From assembly GCF_003075525.1 (NCBI RefSeq), contig NZ_QDDR01000003.1, forward strand, positions 186,001 through 250,000: a stretch of 64,000 nucleotides of DNA, written 5' to 3'. The notes beneath the pieces are model-generated. The model was not told the origin of the DNA. It ran no database searches and saw nothing but the letters and a program-made list of their open reading frames with translations. The DNA comes from Pararhodobacter aggregans. GTDB lineage: Bacteria; Pseudomonadota; Alphaproteobacteria; Rhodobacterales; Rhodobacteraceae. Positions 25,876-33,601 of this stretch are shown here, piece after piece (position 1 is the first letter of the stretch; every line of letters starts with the position of its first letter). A program made the position numbers and the translations under genes.

Positions 25876-26421
25876 GTGACGATCGACGACGACGCCGCGC
25901 GGCATTGCGCGCAGATGCTGGCCGTCGCCCGCCACGCCGACCAGACCGCCTTTGCTGCGCTCTTTGCGCATTTCGCGCCGCGGCTGAAGGCGTTCCTGAT
26001 GAAATCCGGCGCGACGGCGGCCCAGGCCGAGGATTGCGCGCAGGATGTGATGGCGACGGTCTGGCGCAAGGCGGGGCAGTTCGACCCCGAGCGGGCCAGC
26101 GTGGCGACCTGGATCTTCACCATCGCCCGCAACCGCCGCATCGACCTGTTGCGCCGCGACCGGCGACCCGAGCCCGAGGACCTGCCCTGGGGCCCCGAAC
26201 CCGAGCCCGATCAGGCCGACGCGCTGGCCCTGCAACAGGATAGCCAACGGCTGGGCGAAGCACTTGCCCAGCTTCCCGAAGAACAACGCGCGCTGATCGA
26301 GCGGGCCTATTTCGGCGATCTCAGCCATTCCGAGATTGCCGCGGCCACCGGCCTTCCGCTGGGCACGATCAAGTCGCGCATCCGTCTGGCGCTGGAGAAG
26401 CTGCGCCAGAAACTGACCTGA
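25876..26421 (+). CDS. rpoE: RNA polymerase sigma factor RpoE (ECF, singlet-oxygen type)
   Basis: This 181-residue ECF sigma factor has region 2 with AFAALFAHFAPRLKAFLMKSGATAAQAEDCAQDVMATVWRKA and ATWIFTIARNRRIDLLRRDRR. Region 4 has LAQLPEEQRALIERAYFGDLSHSEIAAATGLPLGTIKSRIRLALEKLR. It is held inactive by ChrR, encoded 11 bases downstream. The GTG at 25876 is chosen because AAGGAG precedes it by 9 bases and the length then fits the family. In-frame ATGs at 25777, 25789 and 25807 lack such a site, and the first would coincide with the predicted transcript start. The frame remains open far upstream, antisense to the oxidoreductase, but that part is not coding. Confidence 0.92.
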   Translation: MTIDDDAARHCAQMLAVARHADQTAFAALFAHFAPRLKAFLMKSGATAAQAEDCAQDVMATVWRKAGQFDPERASVATWIFTIARNRRIDLLRRDRRPEPEDLPWGPEPEPDQADALALQQDSQRLGEALAQLPEEQRALIERAYFGDLSHSEIAAATGLPLGTIKSRIRLALEKLRQKLT

Positions 26422-26432
26422 GGTACCACGCG

Positions 26433-27071
26433 ATGATCCGTCATCATCTCTCTGACGCGCTGCTGACCGGCTATTCGGCCGGCACCCTGCCCGAGGCTTT
26501 CAGCCTGCTGGTCGCGACGCATGTCTCGCTCTGCGACGAATGCCGCGCCCGGCTGGCGGCGCTGGATGCCGTGGGCGGCGCGCTGCTGGACCGGCAGGAG
26601 GCCGTGCCGATGGCCGAGGGCGCGCTGAGTGCGACGCTGGCCCGGATCAGCGGCACGGCGCCCGAGGCACGGCCCGCGGCCCCTGCCCCCGGCCTCTTCC
26701 CCGAGCCGCTGCGCGCCTATGTCGGCGGCGATGCCGGGGCGGTGCGCTGGCGTCCGGTCGGTGGCGGCGTGCGGCAGGCGATCCTGCCCACCGCCGCGGG
26801 GGCCAGCGCGCGCCTCCTCTACATCCCGGGCGGCACGGCGGTGCCGGATCACGGGCACCGCGGGACGGAACTGACGCTGGTGTTGCAGGGCGCCTTCCGG
26901 GACGAGACCGACCGCTTCGCCCGGGGCGATGTGGAAACCGCCGACGAGGCGCTGGAACACACGCCCATCGCCGAGGCGGGCGATCCCTGCATCTGCCTCG
27001 CCGTGACCGACGCGCCGCTGCGCTTCAACGGGCTGATCCCGCGGCTGCTGCAGCCCTTCCTCAAGATCTGA
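26433..27071 (+). CDS. chrR: Zinc anti-sigma factor ChrR
   Basis: This 212-residue anti-sigma factor binds and inhibits RpoE until singlet oxygen or organic peroxide triggers release. The N-terminal zinc anti-sigma domain has HHLSDALLTGYSAGTL and the H-x3-C-x2-C motif in THVSLCDECRARL. The C-terminal cupin domain, which responds to singlet oxygen in Rhodobacter sphaeroides, has LYIPGGTAVPDHGHRGTELTLVLQGAFRDETDRFARGD with metal-type His/Glu residues. GAGGT precedes the start. It is co-transcribed with rpoE. Confidence 0.95.
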   Translation: MIRHHLSDALLTGYSAGTLPEAFSLLVATHVSLCDECRARLAALDAVGGALLDRQEAVPMAEGALSATLARISGTAPEARPAAPAPGLFPEPLRAYVGGDAGAVRWRPVGGGVRQAILPTAAGASARLLYIPGGTAVPDHGHRGTELTLVLQGAFRDETDRFARGDVETADEALEHTPIAEAGDPCICLAVTDAPLRFNGLIPRLLQPFLKI

Positions 27072-27131
27072 GGCCCCCTTCCGGGTCCCGGCCGGGCATG
27101 GCAGGATGCCGCCCTCAACACGGGAGGCGGC

Positions 27132-27572
27132 ATGCAGGATCTGGTGGATCGGGTGGGGCAGGAGATCGGCCTTTCGCCCTGGGTGAGCCTCGATCAAGCG
27201 CGGATCGACGCCTTCGCCGAGCTGACCGAGGACCGGCAGTTCATCCATATCGACCCGGTGCGCGCCGCCGATACCCCGTTCGGCGGCACCATTGCCCATG
27301 GCTATCTGACGCTCTCGATGCTGAGCCGCCTGTTCGAAACCGCCGAGATCCCCTTCCCGCCGGTCCGCGCCAGCCTGAACTACGGTTTCGACAAGCTGCG
27401 GTTCCTGACGCCGGTGCGCGCGGGTGCCCGCATCCGCGCCCGGTTCACCCTGCAAGGGGTCGAGGAACGGCCGGGCGGGCTGCTGCTGCGCCTCGACACC
27501 AGGGTCGAGATCGAGGGCGCCAGCCGCCCGGCGCTGGCCGCCGACTGGCTGGTGATGCTGCAACTGGCCTGA
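27132..27572 (+). CDS. MaoC-type (R)-hydratase / NodN-like protein
   Basis: This 146-residue hot-dog-fold protein has the hydratase motif VSLDQARIDAFAELTEDRQFIHIDPVRAADTPFGGTIAHGYLTLSML, containing the Asp/His active-site pair. The second half includes LNYGFDKLRFLTPVRAGARIRARFTL. Family members hydrate trans-2-enoyl-CoA to (R)-3-hydroxyacyl-CoA or act on related thioesters. A good GGGAGG site lies 6 bases before the ATG. It is the next plus-strand gene after chrR, but the 60-base gap makes cotranscription uncertain. Confidence 0.9.
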   Translation: MQDLVDRVGQEIGLSPWVSLDQARIDAFAELTEDRQFIHIDPVRAADTPFGGTIAHGYLTLSMLSRLFETAEIPFPPVRASLNYGFDKLRFLTPVRAGARIRARFTLQGVEERPGGLLLRLDTRVEIEGASRPALAADWLVMLQLA

Positions 27573-27591
27573 CCAGCGCGCCTGAACCGGC

Positions 27592-28068
27592 TCAGCCCTG
27601 CTCCTTCAGCAGGCGCCGCTTCTGGCGGTCCCAGTCGCGCTTGGCCTCGGTCTCGCGCTTGTCGTGGTTCTTCTTGCCCTTGGCGATGCCGATCTTCAGC
27701 TTCACCATGCCGCGGTCGTTGAAATACATCACCAGCGGCACCAGCGTCATGCCCTGCTTGGCCGTCGCCGCCCAGAGCTTCGCCAGCTCTTTCTTGCTGA
27801 CCAGCAGCTTGCGCTTGCGGCGTTCCTCATGCCCCCAGGTCTTGGCCTGGGCATAGGGGGCGATGGCGCCGTTGATGAGCCACAGCTCGTTCTCCTCGAC
27901 CGAGGCATAGCTCTCGGCGATGTTCGCCCCGCCATCGCGCAGCGACTTCACCTCGGACCCCATGAGCATGATTCCGCATTCGAGATCGTCCTCGATGAAG
28001 TAATCGAAGCGCGCCCGCCGGTTCTCGGCGATCACTTTACTGTTGGGGTCATGCTTTTTCTGGGTCAT
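27592..28068 (-). CDS. smpB: SsrA-binding protein SmpB
   Basis: This 158-residue RNA-binding protein delivers tmRNA to stalled ribosomes. The OB-fold core is [46 protein letters not shown]. The basic C-terminal tail [25 protein letters not shown] is required for decoding-site engagement. The start at 28068 is chosen as MTQKKHDP, since upstream codons show no family resemblance. It is convergent with the MaoC gene, with only 19 bases between stops. The tmRNA gene itself is not in this window. Confidence 0.97.
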   Translation of the reverse strand: MTQKKHDPNSKVIAENRRARFDYFIEDDLECGIMLMGSEVKSLRDGGANIAESYASVEENELWLINGAIAPYAQAKTWGHEERRKRKLLVSKKELAKLWAATAKQGMTLVPLVMYFNDRGMVKLKIGIAKGKKNHDKRETEAKRDWDRQKRRLLKEQG

Positions 28069-28164
28069 TGTCGCGAGATATTGGTTTGATCCCAAGCTGT
28101 CCAGTGGCGCCACCGGCGCCAGGCATCACTGTTGAGGGACAAGCACCATAGTTGAGGGAAAGGA

Positions 28165-28569
28165 ATGCCGACCGTGAAACCGCTTCTGCCACTCGCCGCG
28201 CTGATCCTCGTCGCCGCCTGCGACATGCCGCCGTCCGGCGCACCCTATTCGCGCGCGCCCATCGCCGCCCCGGCACCGCCGCCCGCCCCGGTCGAAACGC
28301 GCCCCGGACCGGCGATCACCGTGCCCGGCTATCAGCCCGATCCCATGCCGAACGAACCTGCGCGCGTCACCACCCCGGGCGATACCTGCGGCGCCTCCAG
28401 CCTGCAGGGCTTCGTGGGATCCGTCGCGCCCTCGCCCTTCCCGGCCTCGGGCCCGGTGCGGGTCTATGCCGAGGGCGACCCGGTGACCATGGATCACAAC
28501 CCCTCACGCGTGAATGTCGTGGTGGACGGCGACAACCGTCAGCGCGTCGTCGCCATCAGCTGCGGCTGA
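28165..28569 (+). CDS. Lipoprotein with peptidase-inhibitor I78-like domain
   Basis: This is a 134-residue secreted lipoprotein. The signal peptide PLLPLAALILVAAC ends in a lipobox with Cys19. A Pro-rich linker follows to about residue 73. The C-terminal 60 residues resemble the I78 peptidase-inhibitor family: CGASSLQGFVGS at its start, VRVYAEGDPVTMDHNPSRVNVVVDG and terminal VVAISCG, with the conserved two cysteines. I78 members such as Aspergillus elastase inhibitor block serine proteases. Here the target is unknown, and many bacterial members are annotated without proven inhibition. GGGAAAGG precedes the ATG. Confidence 0.72.
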   Translation: MPTVKPLLPLAALILVAACDMPPSGAPYSRAPIAAPAPPPAPVETRPGPAITVPGYQPDPMPNEPARVTTPGDTCGASSLQGFVGSVAPSPFPASGPVRVYAEGDPVTMDHNPSRVNVVVDGDNRQRVVAISCG

Positions 28570-28586
28570 TCGAAAGCACGCGATGA

Positions 28587-28613
28587 GACCGGGCGCCAAC
28601 CACGCGCCCGGTC
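28587..28613 (+). terminator. Hairpin after the I78-like lipoprotein gene
   Basis: GACCGGGCGC and GCGCCCGGTC form a perfect 10-bp stem with a 7-base loop 18 bases after the stop. It is a probable terminator, without a long T run. Confidence 0.55.
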
Positions 28614-28809
28614 CCTGACTTGCCGGTCGCCGGTCCGCCGGATGGGGGTCCGACAGGGGCGACCGTCCTTTCCACGAGGCCTCAGGGTCGCCGGTGAAGC
28701 GGGCGAAACCTTGGCAGAGCCGGGGCAAGACGGGGGTCATTCGGCGATAAATGCCAACCGCCAGGACCGGGGACTTGATTTCGCCGCGCCCCGGCGTCAC
28801 CCTTTTGTC

Positions 28810-29151
28810 ATGAACGTGCAACGCTTTGTGCCCGCCGGATCCGCCTATCCCGAACAGGTCAGCTTCGACCGGTTCGAACTGGGCCAGATCCTTTCGGTCT
28901 ATGGCCGGTTCGTCGCGGCGGGTCTGTGGCGCGATTACGGCATCTCGTGCCTAAAGGACCGCGCCGTCTTTGCCATCTTTCGCCGCGCCGCCGAGAACCC
29001 GCTCTACCGGGTCGAGAAGATCCCGGCGCTCAGGGGCAAGCAGGGGCTCTACGCCCTGTTCGGCCCCGAGGGTCAGGTGCTCAAACGCGGCAGCACGCTG
29101 AAAGGGGTGCTGGCGCCCCTGGAACGCAAGCTCCTGCGCCCGCTGGACTGA
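28810..29151 (+). CDS. DUF2794 domain protein
   Basis: This 113-residue soluble basic protein has features of alphaproteobacterial DUF2794: PEQVSFDRFELGQILSVYGRFVAAGLWRDYGI, LKDRAVFAIFRRAAENPLYRVEKIP and QGLYALFGPEGQVLKRG. The function is unknown. The start at 28810 is MNVQRFVP, since the frame upstream is open but not conserved-looking and a pseudouridine synthase gene follows 27 bases after the stop. The 240 bases before it hold only the preceding hairpin and no clear promoter. Confidence 0.82.
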   Translation: MNVQRFVPAGSAYPEQVSFDRFELGQILSVYGRFVAAGLWRDYGISCLKDRAVFAIFRRAAENPLYRVEKIPALRGKQGLYALFGPEGQVLKRGSTLKGVLAPLERKLLRPLD

Positions 29152-29178
29152 TCGGGCCCGCCGCGTTAGGCACGGGCC

Positions 29179-29829
29179 ATGATCGTGATGCCCTACAACC
29201 CGCCCCCCGGCGATCCCGTCATCCTGTATCAGGACGACGACCTACTGGTCATCGACAAGGCCTCGGGCCTGTTGTCGGTGCCGGGCAAGGGCGAGGGCAA
29301 GCAGGACAGCCTCATCACCCGCCTGCAGGCCGTATTGCCGCAGGTCCGGCTGGTGCACCGGCTGGATTGCGACACCTCGGGGGTCATCATCTTCGGCCTG
29401 ACCCCGCAGGCGCAGGCGCATCTGGGCCAGCAATTCGAACACCGCAAGACGCAGAAGCGCTATGTCGCCCTGATCGCCGGCCACCCGGCCGAGGCACAGG
29501 GGCGCATCGACCTGCCGCTCTGCGTCGACTGGCCGAACCGGCCGAAGCAGCATGTGGATCACGAAATCGGCAAACCTGCCCAGACCGACTGGAAGGTGCT
29601 GCGGCCTGAGGGCGAGAATACCCGCGTGGTGCTCAAACCGCTGACCGGGCGCAGCCACCAGCTGCGGGTCCACATGCTGGAGATGGGCCACCCGATCCTG
29701 GGCGACCCGCTCTATGCCACGGGCGCGGCGCTGGAGCACCCGCGCCTCATGCTGCATGCCGAGGAATTGCGCCTGCGCCACCCGATGACCGGCGCGGCGC
29801 TGACCTTCAGGGCGCCGGTTCCGTTCTGA
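29179..29829 (+). CDS. RluA-family pseudouridine synthase
   Basis: This 216-residue enzyme converts uridine to pseudouridine in rRNA or tRNA. The catalytic aspartate lies in VHRLDCDTSGVIIFG. Other family segments are VIDKASGLLSVPGKG, KRYVALIAGHPAE, LKPLTGRSHQLRVHMLEMGHPILGDPLY and LMLHAEELRLRHPMTG. No S4 domain precedes the catalytic domain, which places it with RluA/RluE-like or TruC-like short members. The specific target base cannot be deduced. Confidence 0.92.
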   Translation: MIVMPYNPPPGDPVILYQDDDLLVIDKASGLLSVPGKGEGKQDSLITRLQAVLPQVRLVHRLDCDTSGVIIFGLTPQAQAHLGQQFEHRKTQKRYVALIAGHPAEAQGRIDLPLCVDWPNRPKQHVDHEIGKPAQTDWKVLRPEGENTRVVLKPLTGRSHQLRVHMLEMGHPILGDPLYATGAALEHPRLMLHAEELRLRHPMTGAALTFRAPVPF

Positions 29830-29835
29830 ACGGGT

Positions 29836-30300
29836 TCAGGCGGCCTTGGTATCGGTCTGCTGGGTGAGGATGGCGAAGAGCTTGTCGGTCTCTTCATTCG
29901 CGCGCAGCTTGGCGCAGACGGCGGGGTCGCGCAGCGTGCGCGAAACCAATGCCAGGGCTTTCAGATGCTCGACCCCCGCATCGCGCGGGGCAAAGAGGGC
30001 AAAGACCAGATCGACAGGCGCCCGGTCGACCGAGCCGTAATCGAGCGGCCGGTCCAGGCGGATGAATACGCCGCGCACGCGTTCGATCCCGTCGATGCGC
30101 GCATGTGGCAGCGCCACGCCGTGGCCTACGCCGGTCGGCCCCAGGCTCTCGCGTTCCTGCAGCGCGTCGATGGCGACCGCCTCGTCCAGCCCATGCGCGG
30201 CGGCGGCGGTTTCAGCGAGGTCCTGGAAAAGGCGCTTCTTGCTTTTCACGGCGTTGCAGACCCGGATCGCTCCGGGGGTCAACAGATGGGCCAGTTCCAT
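29836..30300 (-). CDS. ptsN: PTS IIA-like nitrogen regulatory protein PtsN
   Basis: This 154-residue EIIA-Ntr protein is the phosphoryl acceptor of the nitrogen PTS. The phosphorylated histidine lies in GVGHGVALPHARIDGIE, and the rest follows the PTS EIIA type-2 fold (AAHGLDEAVAIDALQERESLGPTG...). It usually affects potassium, phosphate and carbon/nitrogen balance rather than sugar import. It ends the operon lptC-lptA-lptB-rpoN-hpf-ptsN, an order conserved across proteobacteria. A hairpin lies between it and hpf. Confidence 0.95.
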   Translation of the reverse strand: MELAHLLTPGAIRVCNAVKSKKRLFQDLAETAAAAHGLDEAVAIDALQERESLGPTGVGHGVALPHARIDGIERVRGVFIRLDRPLDYGSVDRAPVDLVFALFAPRDAGVEHLKALALVSRTLRDPAVCAKLRANEETDKLFAILTQQTDTKAA

Positions 30301-30330
30301 ACGCGCTCTTGCCTCACGTCGCTAAGGGCG

Positions 30331-30365
30331 CCGGCCTCCGGGATCTTGCGAATCCCGGAGGCCGG
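30331..30365 (-). terminator. Strong hairpin between hpf and ptsN
   Basis: CCGGCCTCCGGGAT and ATCCCGGAGGCCGG form a perfect 14-bp stem with a 7-base loop. It has no T run on the minus strand, so it may partly terminate or stabilise the hpf transcript rather than block ptsN completely. Confidence 0.55.
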
Positions 30366-30371
30366 ACCAAA

Positions 30372-30938
30372 TTATTGCGGGTCGATCCAGCCGATGTTGC
30401 CGTCCTCGCGCCGGTAGACCACATTGAGCCCGCCGTGCCGCTCGTTGCGGAACACCAGAACCGGGGTATGCGAAAGCTCCATCTGCATGACCGCCTCACC
30501 GGCCGAGATCGACGGAATGCGCGTCTCCATCTCGGCAATGATCATCGGTGCAAGCGTATCGGGCTCATCGCCTTCCGACCCGTCGTCAGACGCGAGGATA
30601 TACGCGGATGCCCCGCCGAATTCAACCGGCGCCGGCCGGTCGCGGTGATGGTCCTTCAGACGGCGCTTGTAGCGGCGCAATTGCTTGTCCATGCGCTCGC
30701 AACAGGCGTCAAAAGCGGCATAGATGTCGTTGGCCTGGCCCTTGGCCTGAGCGGTCAGGCCGGTGCTGAGGTGAACGGTCGATTCGCAGACATAGGCGTG
30801 CGCGTCACGGGAAAAGACGATATTCGCGTCGGTGGGACGCTGCGAATACTTCTCCATCACATTGCCCAGCTCACTTTTGACGTGCGTCTGAAGCGCCTCG
30901 CCAACGTCGATCTGCTTTCCGCTGATCTGGTACCGCAT
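30372..30938 (-). CDS. hpf: Ribosome hibernation-promoting factor, long form
   Basis: This 188-residue protein has an N-terminal S30AE domain (MRYQISGKQIDVGEALQTHVKSEL..., residues 1-100) and a C-terminal dimerisation domain (ISAGEAVMQMELSHTPVLVFRNERHGGLNVVYRREDGNIGWIDPQ). It therefore belongs to the long HPF class that forms 100S ribosome dimers in stationary phase. A good AGAAGGAGAGG site precedes the ATG. It is placed 81 bases after rpoN, as in many proteobacteria. Confidence 0.95.
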   Translation of the reverse strand: MRYQISGKQIDVGEALQTHVKSELGNVMEKYSQRPTDANIVFSRDAHAYVCESTVHLSTGLTAQAKGQANDIYAAFDACCERMDKQLRRYKRRLKDHHRDRPAPVEFGGASAYILASDDGSEGDEPDTLAPMIIAEMETRIPSISAGEAVMQMELSHTPVLVFRNERHGGLNVVYRREDGNIGWIDPQ

Positions 30939-31019
30939 GAACCTCTCCTTCTGGTGACGGATGCCCCGAGGCCAACGTGACCGCGGGCATCTCCGCCGAT
31001 ATGACCTGACGGCGCGGGC

Positions 31020-32306
31020 TCAGTCTCGATGCCGCGCCGCAGCCATTCTCCGGCGCGTTGCCGTGCCGGGAATTCTCAAGCCTTGCCTGTATTTGGCGAC
31101 AGTTCGCCGGGCGATGTCAACGCCCTGCTCACGCAACAATCCGGCAAGGGATTCGTCCGACAGCGGGCGGCCATGGGGCTCGGCGGCGATCAGCTCGGCG
31201 ATGCGCCGCTGCACCACCCGCGACGAAACGACGCCCTCGGCCGTGGGCAGCCCGGTCGAGAACAGGACCCCCAGCGGCCAGAGCCGTCCGTCGATGTCGA
31301 TGGCCTTGCCCGCCAGCGCCCGCCCCACGGTCGAGGGATGCAGCCCCAGCGCCCCGGCCAGATCCTGCCGCGTCGCCGGCAGAAGGCCCGCGATCCCCTC
31401 CCGGAAAAAGCCCGCCTGATGGTCGGCCAGCCAGTCGCCGATCCGCGCCAGCGTGTGCCCGCGTTGTTCTAGCGCCGCCAGCAGCGCCCGGGCCCGGACC
31501 AGCAGCTCGGGCGCGAAACCCTCGCTCGCGGCCTTGTGAACCATCGCCGCGTCCAGCCGCAGCCGGGGGCGCGAGGTTTCGGCGGGCTCGACGCTCAGCT
31601 TGCCCCCCTCGCCACGCACCAGCCGCAGGTCGGGCAGCAGCGGCGCGGCCTCGACCTCGGGCCCGGCGGCGGGCAGGGCCGGGCGCGGGGTCAGACCCTT
31701 GAGCAGCGCCGCCCGCGCCTCGGCCCCGGCGGGGTCGAGCCCCAGCTCGCGCCCGATCCGCGCCCAGTCCCGCCGGGCAAAGAGCGGCAGCAGCCGCAGG
31801 GTCGCCGCGGCCTCGTCCGGGTCCAGCCCCTTGTCCACCAGCTGCAGCAGCAGGCATTCGGTGACATTGCGCGCGCCGATCCCGGGCGGGTCGCAGCGAT
31901 GCAGCGCCGCCAGCGCCTGCTCCAGCCGCTCGGTGTCGATGCCCTGTTCCTCGGCCAGCACCTCGAGATCGGTGTCCAGAAACCCGTCCGGCCCCAGTTC
32001 GGCGACCAGGAACAGCGCCAGCGCGGCGATCCCGGGCGGCAGGTCCATCCGCTCGATCTGCAGGCGCAGGTCTTCCTGAAACGGGGCCGAGCGCGCCTGC
32101 GCATCAATGTCGAGCCCCTCGAAGGGCGCCGAGGGGCGGGACGCCGGACGGTCGAGCAGCAGGAAAGGATTGCGCGCAGCCTCGCGCGCCAGTTCGTCGG
32201 CCAGTTCGCCCGGCCCCATGCGCAGCATGCTGAGCCTGAGCCGAACATCCGGGGTCAGCGCCAGCCGCTGCTGTTGCCGCAGCTCAAGCCTCGGGTTCAG
32301 CGCCAT
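31020..32306 (-). CDS. rpoN: RNA polymerase sigma-54 factor RpoN
   Basis: This 428-residue sigma-54 factor needs enhancer-binding ATPases for transcription. Region I is seen as LRQQQRLALTPDVRLRLSMLRMG. The core-binding and helix-turn-helix segments include RQDLAGALGLHPSTVGRALAGKAI, and the C-terminal RpoN box appears as ARRTVAKYRQ near residue 405. Compared with E. coli RpoN the acidic region II is shortened, as is usual in Rhodobacteraceae. It lies between lptB and hpf. It probably serves nitrogen regulation or related functions. Confidence 0.95.
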   Translation of the reverse strand: MALNPRLELRQQQRLALTPDVRLRLSMLRMGPGELADELAREAARNPFLLLDRPASRPSAPFEGLDIDAQARSAPFQEDLRLQIERMDLPPGIAALALFLVAELGPDGFLDTDLEVLAEEQGIDTERLEQALAALHRCDPPGIGARNVTECLLLQLVDKGLDPDEAAATLRLLPLFARRDWARIGRELGLDPAGAEARAALLKGLTPRPALPAAGPEVEAAPLLPDLRLVRGEGGKLSVEPAETSRPRLRLDAAMVHKAASEGFAPELLVRARALLAALEQRGHTLARIGDWLADHQAGFFREGIAGLLPATRQDLAGALGLHPSTVGRALAGKAIDIDGRLWPLGVLFSTGLPTAEGVVSSRVVQRRIAELIAAEPHGRPLSDESLAGLLREQGVDIARRTVAKYRQGLRIPGTATRRRMAAARHRD

Positions 32307-32354
32307 CGGACAGCTCCGCCGTTGTCGGCGGCCCCGACGTCAGCGGCCCCGTCT

Positions 32355-33107
32355 CTAGCGGAACGAGTCGCCCAGATAGACCCGGCGCACATCCGCATTG
32401 CCCACAACCTCGTCCGGCGTGCCGCTCATCAGCACGGTTCCATCATGAAGGATATAGGCACGATCCACGATCTCAAGGGTCTCGCGCACGTTGTGATCGG
32501 TAATCAGCACGCCGATGCCGCGCGCCGTCAGATCGCCCACCAGCCCGCGGATATCGCCCACCGCGATCGGATCGACCCCGGCGAAGGGTTCGTCCAGCAG
32601 CACGAAGGACGGGTTCGAGGCCAGACAGCGGGCGATCTCGGCCCGCCGCCGCTCGCCGCCGGACAGCGCCAGGGCGGGCGACTTGCGCAGTTTCTCGATG
32701 CGGAATTCGTGCAGCAGCTCTTCCAGACGGGCGGCGCGGGTGGCGCGGTCGGGCACGGCGATCTCCAGGATCGCCGAGATGTTGTCCTCGACCGAAAGGC
32801 CGCGGAAGATCGACATCTCCTGCGGCAGATAGCCGATGCCGAGGCGCGCGCGGCGGTACATCGGCCAGCCCGTCACATCGAGCCCGTCAATCGAGACATG
32901 GCCGCCATCCACCGGCACCAGCCCCGCCACGCAATAAAAACAGGTGGTCTTGCCCGAGCCGTTGGGGCCCAGCAGCGCCACGACCTCGCCCCGGTGCAGG
33001 TCCAGGTCGATGCCCCGCAGGATCGGGCGGCGCTTGTAGCTTTTCTTCAGGCCACGGATGCGCAATCCGTCGGGCCGGGCGTCGGGGTCATCCATCGGTG
33101 GCGTCAT
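32355..33107 (-). CDS. lptB: LPS export ABC transporter ATP-binding protein LptB
   Basis: This 250-residue ATPase powers lipopolysaccharide extraction by LptB2FG. It has Walker A GPNGSGKTT, the Q-loop region IGYLPQEMSIFRGLSVEDN, signature LSGGERRR, Walker B SFVLLDEPFAGVDP and the H-loop in VLITDHNVRETL. The QEMSIFRGLSVEDN segment is specific to LptB. The ATG at 33107 overlaps the lptA stop by 4 bases, supporting that start over a second ATG 12 bases later. LptF/G genes are not in the window. Confidence 0.96.
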   Translation of the reverse strand: MTPPMDDPDARPDGLRIRGLKKSYKRRPILRGIDLDLHRGEVVALLGPNGSGKTTCFYCVAGLVPVDGGHVSIDGLDVTGWPMYRRARLGIGYLPQEMSIFRGLSVEDNISAILEIAVPDRATRAARLEELLHEFRIEKLRKSPALALSGGERRRAEIARCLASNPSFVLLDEPFAGVDPIAVGDIRGLVGDLTARGIGVLITDHNVRETLEIVDRAYILHDGTVLMSGTPDEVVGNADVRRVYLGDSFR

Positions 33108-33601
33108 TCCATGCGGATGATGGTCCGCACCCGGCCGACCATCCGGCCGGTTCCGGCCCTGAGATCCGCGACGAAGCGTTCGCCCGACAACAGGTTCTCT
33201 CCCTGCACCAGCATCACCGCGCCGGTCATTTCCAGGGATTGCGCATCGAGGGAATAGACCGCCTCACGCGATTCCAGCGCCTCGCTGGGGGTGGACATCG
33301 TTACCCCGCCCGAGGCCACCAACCGGCTGATCCGCTGCTGCCCCTCGCGGGCGCCCGCAGCATATTCCAGCCTGAGCGCCCCGGCCGAGATCCGCATGTC
33401 GCCCTGCACCGCCAGAACGTTCCCGCTGAACTCCGACGCGCCGGTCGTCTGATCGACAGTGAGCAGATCCGCCGTCACCTCCAGGGCCGAACCTTCCAGC
33501 CTGAGCGACTGGCCGAAGCTGATCTGCACCCCTTCCTGCGCCGAGGCGGGAAGCGCGGCGAGCATCAGCACCGCAAGCAGTCGGAGGAAGAGACGCGGCA
33601 T
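33104..33601 (-). CDS. lptA: LPS transport periplasmic protein LptA
   Basis: This 165-residue exported protein forms the periplasmic bridge of the LPS transport machine. A signal peptide (LFLRLLAVLMLAALPASAQ) is followed by an OstA-like beta-jellyroll with SEFSGNVLAVQGDMRISAGALRLEY and SREAVYSLDAQSLEMTGAVMLVQGENLLSGERFVADL. The ATG at 33601 shares a base with the lptC stop (TGATG). It is part of the rnd-lptC-lptA-lptB unit. Confidence 0.92.
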   Translation of the reverse strand: MPRLFLRLLAVLMLAALPASAQEGVQISFGQSLRLEGSALEVTADLLTVDQTTGASEFSGNVLAVQGDMRISAGALRLEYAAGAREGQQRISRLVASGGVTMSTPSEALESREAVYSLDAQSLEMTGAVMLVQGENLLSGERFVADLRAGTGRMVGRVRTIIRME

